The notes under the pieces: model-generated
Database searches by the model: none
Seen by the model: the letters and a program-made list of their open reading frames with translations, nothing else
Told to the model about the DNA's origin: nothing
Source of the DNA: Botryococcus braunii
Lineage: Eukaryota; Chlorophyta; Trebouxiophyceae
Assembly: GCA_002005505.1 (NCBI GenBank)
Contig: KV908515.1
Coordinates: 214,840-278,839 of the forward strand
Reading direction: 5' to 3'
Length of the DNA: 64,000 nt
Shown: piece after piece, positions 15,366 to 28,480 of the stretch
Position numbering within the stretch: position 1 is the first letter of the stretch
How the letters are laid out: every line of letters starts with the position of its first letter
Program-made: the position numbers and the translations under genes

Positions 15366-18300
15366 ATGGAAGATATGAATGGATCTACGGAAGAAAGAGA
15401 TCCTCCTCTGATGGTGAAGAACGCAAAGTACATCACAGGGAAGAAAGTCAAAGTCGATGGGCAGCTGACTGTGAGCCTACATTCGCTGTCATGGAAGCCA
15501 TTAGCAGCAACTGAAGCAGAATCTTTTCGCATCAAAGTCTCGGCGATTACTGGTAGGTCACAGAGGGACTGAAAGTTTTCGAATTTCTTCTGACGTATTC
15601 TCTTTCTCCTAGACTCTACATCGTGTAGCCACCTAGTTGCCACGGCCATGTGTGGCCCTGGCATTAGTATGCGTCATGACTGTGTAGTGGCGGAAGGTAG
15701 GTCCTTGCAAGGAGACTGAAATGAAAGTGCCATCCTGCAGGCGCTCTTCAGAGAGCTAAAGGAAAGCCAATGATGAGAGTGCCACTCCAGTCTTCTGCTC
15801 ACGCTTTTGAGCTGGAAAGAAATGATGACTTGGATGCCATAATAGAGATCATGACATCTCTCATGGAGAATGCTGACCACAAGGGCAAAGGCCCTGCATT
15901 GACGGCCCACCAAGAGACTCTCAGCGGTCCTTTTGCTGATGCCAAGAAACAGCTTTTGGCTCAAGATGCGTAGGTCCGCGGTTTGTACGACAACATGTTG
16001 AAGAGCTGCATAGCGCTGTGTATGAAACAGTCATAGCAGGGTGGCACCGACTATGGGTTATTCTCCTTTATTGTGGGGCAATGTGCACTTCAGGGAGGTT
16101 CATGCCTCCCTGAGTATGCTTAATGCCTTTGAACATTGGAGGGCTGCTTTTAGCGTTGTATTGTGAGACATCTGGCGTTAAATCCAGACCTAACATGAGT
16201 TTCAACACACATAGAACACCTTGGCATGAATCTCTGGCCTCCTCCCTAGATGGTACTTTTTCAGAAATGCGCAGCCCCCTGGAGGACATCAATTTTTTGC
16301 AAATGCTGGCAGAGGTTCTGTTGAGATCCAAAGTGATACCAGACAGGGCCCATGCAGGGATCTGAGAAGTCTTTTCAGGCAACTGGTAGAGGGGGGCTTG
16401 CTCTCGGAGGCCGAATTCTGGAGCAGCCGCCAAGCACAGCTGCAAGCGGGTCGCCGAAGCACGGGGGAGCAGAGCACTGGCTCTGGTGCTTCTACCCAAC
16501 GTCCAGGGCTTGCTTCTGCCATGCTTCCTGAAGTGAAACGTCTTGATAATGGAAAGGTTGCCCCTGTCCTTTCCTGCGTTTTGAAGAGCTAACTCCTGTC
16601 CCCGGGGCATGGGCATTGGGGGCCCCTTTCAACATAGCAAAGGCTGTTGAAACCCAAGAGATATTGACACACGTCGACATGGGGTAGTGCACCATCCAAG
16701 TGAGGCCAGAAACCAGGGCAATGCCTTCATCATAAGGTGCGCGGATAAGGAGAAGCTTGGCTGTCTGTCCGGAGGCCTCGAGTGGGGAGAAGGAGCTTGG
16801 AGGTGGTGACAGACACATTGCAAGGGGGTTTGGACTGGTCCACGGTCTATGGAAGACACAGAAGTCTCTTGATCAGCTTGTATTTCTTAGATTGCACATT
16901 GACGTATTATCCTCTGCTTCCGACAACTTTGTAGTATGTGCGAACGGTGACGTTGAGGGGTTAGCTCCCAACCTGTAGAAGGCAGATGTAAATCAAATCC
17001 AGACTTAGGTTCTGAGTTGGGGTTTGAGGCTACAGACGCAAGGTGCCTGTGATGGTCAACCACAAACCCCGGGCCCTTTGAATCGATATATTGTAAATGT
17101 GGCTCTGTGCTGTAGATGAGCTTAACCTTGACAGCAGAGCTGCAAGCTCAGATCTTCAAGGAGAAGCCTTGGGTGGCAGCAGCTTTTCAGGAGCTGGTGC
17201 CCTCTTTACTGCAGCCCCACGCTTTCTGGGAGCAGTATGTGTCTTCAGAACTTGCCCGCAAGGTATGACCTTCCCTCTCTCAGGCTTGCCTGCAATAGCC
17301 AAGCAGATGCCGTCTTTTGGCTTGGGTTGCTTGAAGGTGAATAGAGGACAGATTTCACATTTTCCTCCGCCTGTCGTGGCTGTTTGGCTGCGGCTCCTTG
17401 TTGGGTGCTGTACCGTTGCTGACTCCTTCTATCAGCAACCTCGGTAGGGGTTCCTGGGACCTGTCTCCATTTGTATGTTACAAGATTTTTCTCTGGGTTG
17501 CTGTTCAGTGTAACAAATGGCATATGTACCACCACAACTGGCTTGAAAACTTGGTAAAAGGCGGGAGTGAAGATATACATATTGTCTGGAACAGCAACTC
17601 TGCAGAACAGCTCCTCCTAGGCTGCAGTGTCCTGATGGGCAACCCTCAAAAAGAGTGCGATACGAGGCTACATGTGGTGCCTGTGGGTGCGACTTTCGAG
17701 CTAAGGGGTGAGGCTGCCTAGATTTTGTTTGGAGTTGTTAGCCAGCTTGGAGAAAAGTTAGAGAAGTGGGTCACCTTTGCAGGGAAGAAGCTCAAAGCCC
17801 GGTATGTGAGGAGGATAGGGATGGTAATGTAAATTTGTGTAGACGTCTTTCAAAGTACCACTATGTCTCCCTGACCTCCTGGCCCCCCGGAGGGATTGGT
17901 CACCAGATATATGCCAAGGGTGACCCCCAAAACAAAGCAGAAACAGCGATAAACAGTGGGGCACAACCCCAAAAAATGCCGAAGGCACAGGCCTCAGTTA
18001 AAACTCAGTACTGCAGAGCAGCTGCATTGTGAAATGTTTAAAATGTCACCACAAGATCTCCAAGGGCGTCATGGTGATGTGGGGCAGGAACGGCGCAAGA
18101 GGAAAGCAGCTGGGCATGACGTGGTGGGAGGAGAGGATGACATCTTTGCCCGGTTTCGGAAGGCAATCACTGCCCCCCAGGGCAAGAGGGTGCGGGGAGT
18201 GGACCCCACTGTCAATGTGGCAGCCGATAACTTTGACAGGCTAGCCCCAGGCTTTGGGCTCAGCCACAAAGCCACCTTGGTAGGGACCCTTTCCCACTGG

Positions 18301-21300
18301 AAAGGTTCAAGTTGTATATGTCATCCGCAATCTGCATGCCGGAATTTTGTTCGTCTGTCCACCGAGTTTGCCTATATGATAAAACAAGGTTTCGAAATTC
18401 GACAGGCTAGCATCTTCTCCAGAAGTTATTGGGCTGGGACTGTGCGAACTCCAACGTATAGATTGCGTAGCCCCACTTGAGGATCTCCTGCCCTACTGTT
18501 TGGAGCACTCTTGCCTGTGTTCGAAGGGCATTCTATTGCATTCCCCCCCTTACACTTCCACTTATTTGTTCTGATATACCTTTGAGGACAGCTTCCCAAA
18601 CACCTGCGTTCCAGCATCTCCTACCTTCCGGAAGCATTGTGCACTTGTGGCATGCTGATGCCTACTTATTTGAAGAGGTTTGATAGTATGGCTGATGTCT
18701 ATCTGGGCTTGTAGGATGTGACTGTGTCTGCCTTTTTATGCAAGGAAGAGTGGGGAGTAGCGTAGTGCGCAGAGGAGCAGGGCTTGGCATTAGACATGCA
18801 TTAAAGCTTCGCTTTTTTTCCTTTTATTGCTGGATTTTGGGTTGTAGTGATCTGACATTGCCAATTGATTTGTATGAAGGAATTTGAGTGCCACAGGATG
18901 CAGATGTAGTGGGTAGGATGGGAAATGAGGATCTCAGCTTTCCGGCTGAGATAAACCGGCATGGGGCTGTGGTCCTGGGCGTTGCTGCTGCTGACCCAAC
19001 TGGGCCTGATGTCCCTTCTGACCGGTTGGCACCCCTTCCTTGCCATCTTCTCAACAATAGCCCGAATGCACAGAGTTTGCTGTTCCTGCAGCAAAGGGGG
19101 GGGGGGGCGGGCGGGCCTTGAATTGCACATGTCCACCTCGTTAATCATTTGATGCCGATTAATGCTGCATCGTTATGGAGGTGTGTCAAAGATGGGGGAA
19201 AGTTGTCACCAATGTTGGGAAAAGTTGTTGACCGGGGATGTTGATAGCTTTCTTGTTGGGTAAGCATGTGTGGTGAGAGAGAAGTGAGTCCTGGTGAAGA
19301 CGGTAGACGTTGCTACATCAGCTATTACAGATATTGTTGAGACAGTTGGTGAGAAGAACCTCACTGGGTATACCATACGCCACCCCCAGAAGAGGAGTGG
19401 GGAGGGGGTGGGGGAGAAGCAGGAGTGGGCAGAGTGGTGGGTAATAGGCCTGGCGAGGTGGGTGGTAGGCTCGGCTGCCAAAGCAAGTAGGTTGAGAGGG
19501 GTGCCATGAGGAGGAAGGCATGGACCAGGCAGAGGAGTGCAGATTGGCTGAAATTGGGCAGTAACTAACAGATACGTTGATGTTGGGCCTATCTAGGGGG
19601 AGAGGAGACGGGGAGGCTGCAGAGGGCTGGGAGATGCGGGCAGGGAGCGCACTGGAAGACCTGCGTCAGCCTGCGCCTTCTGCTTGGGAGCCCCTCAGCA
19701 TCAGGGTGAGGCTTTGTGCTACTTAGTCACGTATTGTAAGCCTTTGGAGAATTTGTAAAATAAGGAAATGCGTCAAACAACAATATGATTATGTATTTTA
19801 CATGGCGGTACCGTTGCCAGAATGCCCTTGGTGAAACAACACTGTCCCTATGGTGTCAGATGCCTCTCACTGAGTGGGCAGCTGGCAACGGCTTGCACAC
19901 AGAGACAGACCACAAGTTCATGAGGGCATGGGTTGTGGAAAAGGGGGGAGGGAGAAGGAGATGGCAGATGGGAAGAGATAATGGGATGAGGGCGAGACAG
20001 TGTTGGATGAGGGGGGGGAGGAGGGGCAAAGAGGGGATACCGTCTCTTGGAAAAGCAAGAAGGGACCCCAAGGAGAGATACAAGGGTACCAATGAGTGCC
20101 CCTGGTTTCAGCTGCACTCAGATCTTGTCAAGATCGGCTGGAGTCATCACCAAAGCAGCTGCAATCGCACATGTATCGTGCATGCTCAGGGCCCGTGACA
20201 CGTTTTTGTGGGCGCTGCAGGACCCACGGTCCTATTTTCAGGTGGGCAAGCACAGCCAAGCAAAGTCGGAGGGTCACGCTGCAGCCTCAGACACCCTAGA
20301 TAGTATTCAGGGCCTGGTGAACCAGCTGATGGGACTGAGGGAGGGCCCTCTACAACCGGGAATGTCAGGTGCTTCTGCACTGGCAGTGTTATCTGAGGCT
20401 AGCCAGGTTGCCCCCCAGCAGAATGGGTCCAGTGCAGTGCCCGCATCCCAGCTCGGACAGTCCCTGTTGGTGAGCTCCACATCTGTGACCACTTCACTGG
20501 CTTTGCTGTGTGTCTGCAGGTTGGTCGACTGGAATGTCTCCTGACATTTTTTGGGGGGGGGGGGGGGGTGGGAGGGGGGGAGGGGTTGGCACCCTTGAGC
20601 TCCTGCACGTCAGTCTGGTATCCCACCCAGCCTATTCCCCTTTGGTAATTTCAAGTGCTTGGGGGGTTGGGGCTTGTCTCCCTCCAGGGAATTTGTCTTT
20701 TGGTGCCGGGGAGAGGGGGGGGGGGAGCGTTCCAGAGCGTGGTGTGTGCAGTTACTCTTTTGCCGCTGTCCTTGTAACTATGACGGCCTCGGAGGCTTGC
20801 ACAGCATGGGAGGTTTCAACAGGGACAGTGGAGTGTGCAGGCATATGTTAGCCCATGTTGCACCACCTTGTGGGGGATCCAGCATCATTTGGGTTCGCGT
20901 CATCTCGTATTGATCTGTACTTGTTGATCTGTATTTTTTGTGTCTCAGCTTTATTCCTCTGAAGTCTTTCTGCCTAGTAGGAAAAGGTGAAGCGTGGGGT
21001 ACATAGGACGAACTAGCTGATGTGGCAAAACAAAATTTGTTGAGCAGCGGTGCATAGAGGGAGATTGATCTGCTTCTGCTGCTTTCGAACCTCCCAGGGC
21101 GAGTTGAGCAGCTAAATCCCTGTTTCAAATTGTGCAAGTTCCACCATACTCTTGTTTTAGTCTGTCCTAATCTTACTCCCTCCCCTTTGGAATCTTTTGG
21201 ACGGCAAAGCTTGGAAAGGACTGGGGTAGCCCTGCTTGCCTGCCCCTGCTGGCTTGAAATGTCAAATTGGAGGTGACAAATGTGAGCCTACTGTGGGGGA

Positions 21301-22351
21301 GGGCAGGCGGTAGTTCGAGGTGAAGTACTGAAGGGAAACGAGATGTTACGGCATCTCTGGGCCTGTTTCCCGTTGAATTCCACATCTCGACAGGCAAAGG
21401 CAGACCGGCTGACTCAGGCCCTCTCACAAATATATGACAGCCTGAAGCGCCTCCAAGAGTGAGTCCTAGTTTTCACACATGTGTTGCGCCAGGCCCTTTC
21501 TCAGTTGCTTGCCCTTTTCACCCCGGTCAAAACATGTTGTGTTTGGTAGTCGATGATGCTCCCCCAGTCATATGAATTTGACAGCCTTAGCACCTAGTTA
21601 ACTGACATCCTCGTTCCATGCTTGTCTTTCTCCTACAGTTGCTCTCAATCGCCCTGCTTAATCTGACAATACCATGTGCACACGCCTCCGCAACCAGCCC
21701 TCATGGACCCCACCCTGCTGGTTTACAACTCTCCTGCAGTCTAGCCGCCTCCTGTGGATACCAGCAAGGATTTAAAAACCTTCCCAGAGCTCACTCCTCC
21801 CAGCAAACTTCATCACATGTCACACGTGCTCATCTGAAACATCCAAACTAGCCTTTTGTCATGGCCCAGCACCTCAACAACAGGTCTGTGGGCCACCCTG
21901 GCCATCGTCAGCTAGCTCTGTTGAGTTCGGTAACTGCGGTGACCATCCCCTACATCCAAGCCCTCATAGAACATGGCCGTTGAGCATAGCATAGCATTGC
22001 ATGCTCTTTGCCTGTCAACAAAACTCACCATGGCATAAACTTTTGTACATCAAACAACATCTGGATTGTCATTGTTGCCAAATTAAATTAAAAACAAGTC
22101 AACAAATTCCCAAAAGTAAGACGACAAGGAATAGGGACAAAAGTGAGAAAGTAGGGAGGTTTGTACGAGACCTCAATGCTCTTACACTGCGTGAGCGTCT
22201 ATTGGCACCAGGCCAAGCAAGAAAAGAGGAGATGGGGGTGCACAGAGAGTGCCAGGGGCCGCAGCGTAGCACACTGACACGGCTAGCCAAGCCCCTGCAG
22301 CAGGCCGTGGACGCGGCGCTTGCTCATGCTGAAGCTGAGCGTGGGAAATAG
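15366..22351 (+). CDS. TFB1: TFIIH core subunit p62/TFB1 (about 12 exons)
   Basis: Well supported exons: 15366-15552, 15741-15969, 16358-16556, 17116-17262, 18088-18279, 19623 (or 19625)-19705, 20221-20469, 21394-21458 and 22246-22351. Exon 18897-about 18980 is likely. Exons near 20520-20560 and 20949-20976 are tentative, and one more small exon may lie in 19000-19620. The N-terminus is the PH-like domain (SWKPLAATEAESFRIKVSAI then FELERNDDLDAIIEIM). Two BSD domains follow, each with the F-W pair: LFRQLVEGGLLSEAEFW and FQELVPSLLQPHAFWEQYV. Later come KRVRGVDPTVN, EINRHGAVVLG, AGSALEDLRQPAPS, LSIR spliced to DPRSYF, and the C-terminal helix TRLAKPLQQAVDAAL before the TAG at 22349-22351. p62 is a structural subunit of TFIIH, needed for RNA polymerase II initiation and nucleotide excision repair. 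Phases join wherever both sides are firm. Confidence 0.88.
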
Positions 22352-23412
22352 TAGCCAGCCCTCCCCGCATGGCTCCTCACACTGCACTGGCCCAGTTTTT
22401 CCCACGCACTGGCATCATCACGACTGCGACGCGTCGGACACAAAGTATGCGGCCTTGCCCATGTCGCTCCTGTTCATAGAAGGAGGAAGGGAAGCAATGT
22501 GGGATCGTTGCTTTCTTTCCGAAAGGGTGTTTCTCAGCTGCACTTTCCATTCCATCTTATTGACAACACGCAGAAAGGCTGTTAAACATGGAACCTGCAC
22601 GAACCGCAGCAGGGCTACTGGCAAAAGAAACCTCAATCACCACGACTGTTACCGGGATCTTTGACAGAATGAAGCTCCTAGGGCATCATGGATAGACAGA
22701 GCACGCCGGGGCTCCATGTGTGGGCCCCTTCCCGCAGTGCTTTCCTTGTCCATGGCCCTGGCTACGCATGTGCATGGCTTGCCGCCGTGCATGTGTCAGA
22801 TTCCCTCATCTGCACCGGCATTGCCAGTTAAGGTGCTGACATCTTACGGCTCCCACACTAGTTGTCCTGGGCATGCTGTCTGGCGGAAATGACTCTCTGA
22901 ACAAGTGCAGTGCTGCTGTATTGCCCAGGCGAAGCGCAGATGAGGAAAACTTACCACGCTTTGCAAATGCCTTTGCGTATTGCCACTTGCCGGCCAAGGG
23001 CTCCACAAGGCTCCCTTCAGCCCAGTTCCTGAATTTGCAATGCAGGGCTGATTAGAAGTTGAGCGAAGCTGAGGGATGGGCTTCGCAGAGCCTCAGTGAT
23101 GAGACAGCAGTCTGAGTGGCCTTATGGTAAAGCAGCATCTGTGGTGCTGTGGAAGTTCTGAACAAAAAAATTCAATTGGGCACACATATTTGAAGAGACG
23201 ATGCTCTGACAGCAATACATAAGACTGACCTGGCACCCTAAGACGTGTCTCATTGGGCAACGCCTTATACAGCCTTGGGCTGCTCAGCTTCGATACTTGT
23301 CCAGCCAGATGCAGCATCAGGTGTTGAAAACTGAGCTGATGGAAACACATTACATGTTTAGGGCAAGATGGAATGGGTTTGTATACAAGGCAGCCTTGCT
23401 CGTATCCACATG

Positions 23413-23556
23413 CTGAAACTAAATCGGCACTCCTCGAAGTACCTTATATTTTATATCCCTTAGGCCTGTATGACCAATCATGCTGCAGTAACTAAATTGG
23501 CACTTCTCGAAATACCTTAAAATTTATACCCCTTTGGCCTGTATGACCAATCAGTT
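23413..23556. repeat. Two-copy tandem repeat, about 72 bp
   Basis: AACTAAATCGGCACTCCTCG at about 23417 and AACTAAATTGGCACTTCTCG at about 23491 each run to GGCCTGTATGACCAATCA. About 10 differences separate the copies. Confidence 0.85.
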
Positions 23557-23904
23557 AAAATAAGCTATGGGAGGCTCTCAACTGCGACATTCCCAGCAGA
23601 GCCATCTAGATGCCGTTTAGATTGCCGTCAGCATGCCCTGCACCAGACTCTAGGAGCCTGGATGCCCTTAAAAGGCAGAGCGTACGATGCGTTTGCGCCA
23701 TATAATCACTGGCACCGAAAGGCAGAGGAGCGCAATGGCCAGGAGAAGAAAAGTAGCCATGGATGCTGCTGGGCGCTCGCAGCCCCTCTGCAATACCACA
23801 AGGCTTCCACGAGCCCTGTCCTTGTATTCTACAGGCACCTCAAGCTTTACCTGCACCCAGGCAGGCGGGGGTTTGGACACACCTTATGCATGCACATCGA
23901 TGTC

Positions 23905-24032
23905 AACACACACACCCACCCACCCACCCTCAAAAGCACACTTCCACACCCCCTCCCCCCCCCCACACACAGTGAGACACACACACACACACGCAGACAC
24001 GTCCACACGCACGCTCACACACATGTACACAC

Positions 24033-24091
<59 letters not shown>

Positions 24092-24260
24092 TCTGTGTGT
24101 GTGAGTGTGTGTGTGGGTGTGTGTGGGTGTGTGTGTGTGTGTGTGTGAGTGTGTGTGTGTCCCTCCCTCCCTCTCCCTCCATCTGTCCCCCCACCTTCCT
24201 TTTGGCCCCCCCAATGCTCTCTCCCTCCATGCGAACGCGGAGAGAGAGAGAGGGGGGGCG
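23905..24260. repeat. Compound (CA)n-(CT)n-(GT)n-(GA)n microsatellite
   Basis: Interrupted CA and CCCAC units (23905-24030), a pure CT run (about 24033-24087), GT runs (24093-24160), then CCCT-rich and GA-rich sequence to about 24260. Confidence 0.95.
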
Positions 24261-26680
24261 GAGAGAGAGGGGGATGGGGGGGGCAAGTGTTGGGGGACAA
24301 GAAGAATAAGAATGAAACAGCAAGCCAGGGGGCAAAAGATCATTTCTGAGTGGGGCATGGTTCTGCACGAGGTGAACAGCTCATGAAGATTCTCATGCTG
24401 CTATGGGAATTCTGCAATCAAAAGAATCTGGACAAGCAAGGTGTAAACCAAGACTATTGCTTCCACATTGATAAGGCCAAGGTTGTATAGGATCTGCAAG
24501 ACGATAGTGCAAGACATCAAACCCCCAATAGGCGAACAATGTACTGTTGTGACACCAGGTACTGCCAAGCTCCATGGTTTCACATACTTGATCAAGATGC
24601 AGTGCAATATAGTCATGTATACATGTGTTTTGCTCAGACATTGTGTGTACGCAGATGCATAGACAGGAAATTCCTACTTACATCATGCTTGTGTGAATCT
24701 CGCTGTCCCCAAAGCACACAGTGCAGCCCTTGCCTGCAGAGCCATCCCAGTTGGAAAGCAAGGCAGAAGCCAGGACTGGCAAAAGCAGATGCACCTTTTC
24801 TTACGGACAATTTCTCACCTGTACGGCGTTGAGGCACAACCAGTCTCTTCCACAGTGTGCTCACTGGTACGGTAGTGGATCACTTTCTTTTGACCTTCAA
24901 CACATGGCTCGCATGGACCTACAAGACGTAGGTAACGATCATGCCGGAAGGAGACCAAAACGGACTCCTATGGCTTGCTTCAAGAAACATTGAGACTGGA
25001 CGCACCCGTTGCATTGCAAAACAAAGACAGACTATGATCAGGATGAGTTGAGTCTTTTTCGCTGGTGTCCTTCACACCCGCGGCCGAACTGGGATGCTCG
25101 CTCGCTAACAATAGAACATAGACTAAAAGTCCCGGAGATCGCAAGAGTAAGAGTAAATATTCCTTAATCAGATGCATCTCCTGTCAGTTAGGCAATTTCT
25201 CGTCGGCATCCAGTCGGCCTCCCTGATCAGGACCAAACTGGAGACTGGTATATTTCACTTCTCCGTTTAAAGTTGCTCTTGGAAATGCTTCAGAACAGAT
25301 TACGCCCACAAAAGCCCCGTGAATGAGATATTGGCTTTATAACACACATTATAGAGGTTAAAATCCCACGCTAAGCCAGGGACTACACAGCATCTGACTG
25401 TTTTGAACCAAGTTTGCGAGAATGACGTACAAGAAAAACCTCGACCTCTCAATCTGCAATAGAAGGATTGCTGTTGCACAACGTTTCGTCCCTTAACAGG
25501 CAGTTTGCTGCCTGGAAGATTTTCCTGAAACATGAAGCAACAATGGGCCTTCAGCAGGGCTGACGTGTCGAGAATACCCGGGGTACATCGTCTGGGAAGG
25601 CCTGATCAGTGATCGTAAGATCATCTTGGGTAAGACGAAATTTTCTTCCATACACCCATGACAAGAAGTCTTGTCACAGCGTTACTCACGCAAGTCTGGC
25701 CTGCAAAACCCCAGTTTGCGCTTACAGCCCACAAGCTTCAATATCAAGGTCCTACATGAGCAAGGCAAAACGTGGGTGGAAGCTAGGCCAACGAGATACA
25801 GCCCCTACACATGACCAACGCTTGGTTTCACACACACCAGTTGCACCAACAAGTGGAAGTTCACCATATTTCTCAATTTTGGGCCCCGCAACTCAGCGTA
25901 GGGCCCAACATCACCCCTTGAGGGTGCGTCCCCTCCCCTCTGCCCGTCCGCATTCACACGGGCCAGGCTTTCAGCCCAGCCAAAACATCCAGAAATACCC
26001 CAAAACAATCACAGATTGCTTGAAAATAGTGCAGCAAAATGCTACCAAGGTGTCGGGCTCACGGCTTCCTTTCGGACCTTGGGCATGCAAAATTCCGTCC
26101 CTTCCCCGATGCTCTCCAAACTTCGCACCCTTTCTCCTTGCCACCACGGCCACCCACTGGTATGCCTCTCGCAAAAAGAAAGCCCTGGGAATGCCCTCTA
26201 AAGCTCTTACAAGCAGAGCCCTTACCTCCCCGGGCTTCAAACGGCAAGTCCCACCTGCAACTTCAGGGCGGTACTGTACCATCTTTGTCACGCAGGGCCC
26301 ACTAGATTTTCTTTGTACTACGGCAACTTGCAGTACGCCTCACACGTGTACTGCCCATGGCCCTCAAATCCCCTGATTAAATGTCCTGAAATGCCGATTT
26401 CTGCAGCCCAGATTTGCGCCTGACAAGATTTATTGTCATGGGTGCATAACAGGGCCCCAATCCAATTTCGACTTAGCAGTGGAGGACAGGTAACATTTAC
26501 ACCAATTTCAAAGGACTGCCGCTGAGAGTACTTCCGACATGAATTCACACAGTACATGCATCAGTTTCCATTAATATGCTTCACTTTCAATATGGATGGA
26601 GAGCAGTGCATGTAATGTGTGAATGTCACACATGTTTGTGGATTTTTCAATATTTTATAAAGGTTCCTGATATCGACATG

Positions 26681-26708
26681 GGTAACCTAACCCATGGGTT
26701 AGGTTACC
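26681..26708. repeat. Perfect 28-bp palindrome
   Basis: GGTAACCTAACCCA is followed at once by its exact reverse complement TGGGTTAGGTTACC, with no spacer. It could extrude as a hairpin or bind a dimeric factor. It is not part of any recognised gene. Confidence 0.95.
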
Positions 26709-27287
26709 TAATTGAGGTATGGTCAGATAGTATATTGTTTCACTTTGATGTTTGGAGCCAGTTTGAGACGTGGCCATTTACAGGCGTGGGAATCACATCC
26801 TACAGTGTCCATCGAATGTGTATGTAGATTCTTTGGGAAGGGGGGGAGAGGGGAGGTATGGGTGTTTGGGGAAGCTCTTACATTTTTCTTCGCGTTATTC
26901 ATGTTTTCCATGTTACTCGGGAGTTCACAGTGCCATATCCATCCAAGATATCAAGTACTCGGAAGTAGGATGTGGTTCTGAGCCCTCGCTACATCTTCCT
27001 TTGTCCCCGCCGCGCAGATCTGCCGGTTAGTTTCCTCTTTTCAGGCAGGCCAGGGTGGGTGCAGTTTGGGGCCCCACTGCAGCCCAGTTGGGGGCTTCAA
27101 ACGCTGCCAGCCCTGCGTGCCACGTTGCCAGCTTACCCCTAGCTGGCGCCCTTCAAAGCAAAAGGACTCCCCAAACCTTTTGCAAGTTAGCCTACTTCAG
27201 TCTTTACTGCTTTTGGGAGAAAATCTAACACATCCCCTGTAGGATCACAGGGGGGCGGGATCACATCCCCTGTACGATCACAGGGGG

Positions 27288-28480
27288 TCTCCCAGCTAGT
27301 CTTAGGAACTTGGCTGTGAAGCGACATACTTCTATGACAGACTTGAGTCTCCTTCACGTAACTTCACGTAGAGGTTAGGACAACTTTGCACTGACACACA
27401 TAGCATCGTGGTATTCAGTGGAATTTGGTTTTGGGACCTCGAATACGTATTCGAGGTCAGTCAAACAAATTCTCAGGCCTCCACATCAGTGTGTTGCCTT
27501 AGGTGCATGAATTGGGACCTTTAGTTACCTTGTCTAGGACACATCATATGTATTGGATTACTAACTAGGAACCTCTTGTAGTGAGAGTCCTTGAGGGACT
27601 CGACTTTTATCGAGTCCCTTGGGCGCCAAACGCGGTCAGGAATACAATTGCTGAAGGCGACAAACTCGGCATTCTTTGGTTGGCCAAATCTTGAGCCACG
27701 GACTGATAGTCCTGTCTGATTGATGCAAATTGGAGTCTGCTGCTGCACATGCTATTTGATTTGTCTTTGAGACACGTGTACTTGTTTGGTTGCCGCAACG
27801 GAAGGCGCTCCTGTCGAAACTGCATTAGTCGCGCCAAAGGGTACGTTGTCATTATGACAGAGGGTAGACTAGCATGCTCTCTTTGATCTACAACGTGAGT
27901 GCCATGTTGCACGTTGCTCTGTCTAAAACGTAATGCTTGGGGCAATAGGTGTGCCGATGTCTGACTTTAAAAACCTCTTCATAGGGCATTGACCAATCCT
28001 TTGGGGACTTAAAAGGTATTAGAATACATCCTTTATGTCTATAGGAATCATCTTTGTAGCCTGATGATGGTGTCGTGAATTCAATGTGCTGTTCGGACCC
28101 AAAGGGGCAAGGTCGTGCCGGACGTACGTCCGGCACATTGCTGTGTCTAAAAAGGAAACACTGAAGCAACTTGTATGTGACGACATATATCAAACGAATA
28201 GTTGTGAGATGCGTTAGGTACTGGGGCAGTCCTATGTAAGATTCTTTAGTTGGCCAGATCTTGAGCCACGGACTGGAAGTCCTGTCTGATTGATGCAAAT
28301 TGGAGCTTGCTGTTGCACAAGCTATTTGGTTTGCCTTTGAGACAGTTGTACTTGTTTGGTTGCCGCAACGGAAGGCGCTCCTGTCGAATCTGTATTAGTC
28401 GCGCCAAAGGGTGTGCCGAAGGTCTGACTTACGAAGCCTCTTCATAGTGCATTGACCAATCCTTTGGGGACTTACAGGTG
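27288..28480 (+). mobile_element. Decayed solo LTR of the Copia-1 family (copy A)
   Basis: Collinear with the Copia-1 LTR from the segment CCCAGCTAGTC-TAGGAACTTGG to the ACAGGTG just before the LTR end. It lacks the first about 190 bp and the terminal CATAACCTTTCACA. It carries the family hairpins: GACCTCGAATAC/GTATTCGAGGTC (27436-27459, a perfect 24-bp palindrome), GGGACTCGA-CTTTTA-TCGAGTCCC near 27597, and TGCCGGACGTACGTCCGGCA near 28115. It contains both copies of the internal duplication. It is diverged from the young copies at 39-49 kb, for example GCGCCAAAGGG instead of GCGCGCAAAGGG. Confidence 0.85.

Larger units (their letters stand above)
22352..27287. other. Region without a recognised gene
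   Basis: About 4.9 kb downstream of TFB1. Open frames are short or overlap on several strands, and none carries a domain I know. Listed separately are a compound microsatellite, a small tandem repeat and a perfect palindrome. Near 27231-27287 a 36-bp unit with a CCCCTGTA-GGATCA-CAGGGG hairpin is present twice. Confidence 0.5.

Noticed and set aside
22806..23350. Short frames on both strands after TFB1
   Set aside because: No conserved motif, and no consistent splice linkage between the pieces.
24393..24641. Minus-strand frames, one with a hydrophobic stretch (INVEAIVLVYTLLVQILLIAE)
   Set aside because: A membrane-like segment without family similarity or linked exons; kept out for lack of support.
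25609..26376. 255-residue open frame on the plus strand
   Set aside because: The longest frame outside genes and transposons, but the same DNA is also open in other frames on both strands and I recognise no domain. Composition alone could explain it.
26681..26708. Interstitial telomere
   Set aside because: Too few repeat units, and no array on either side.
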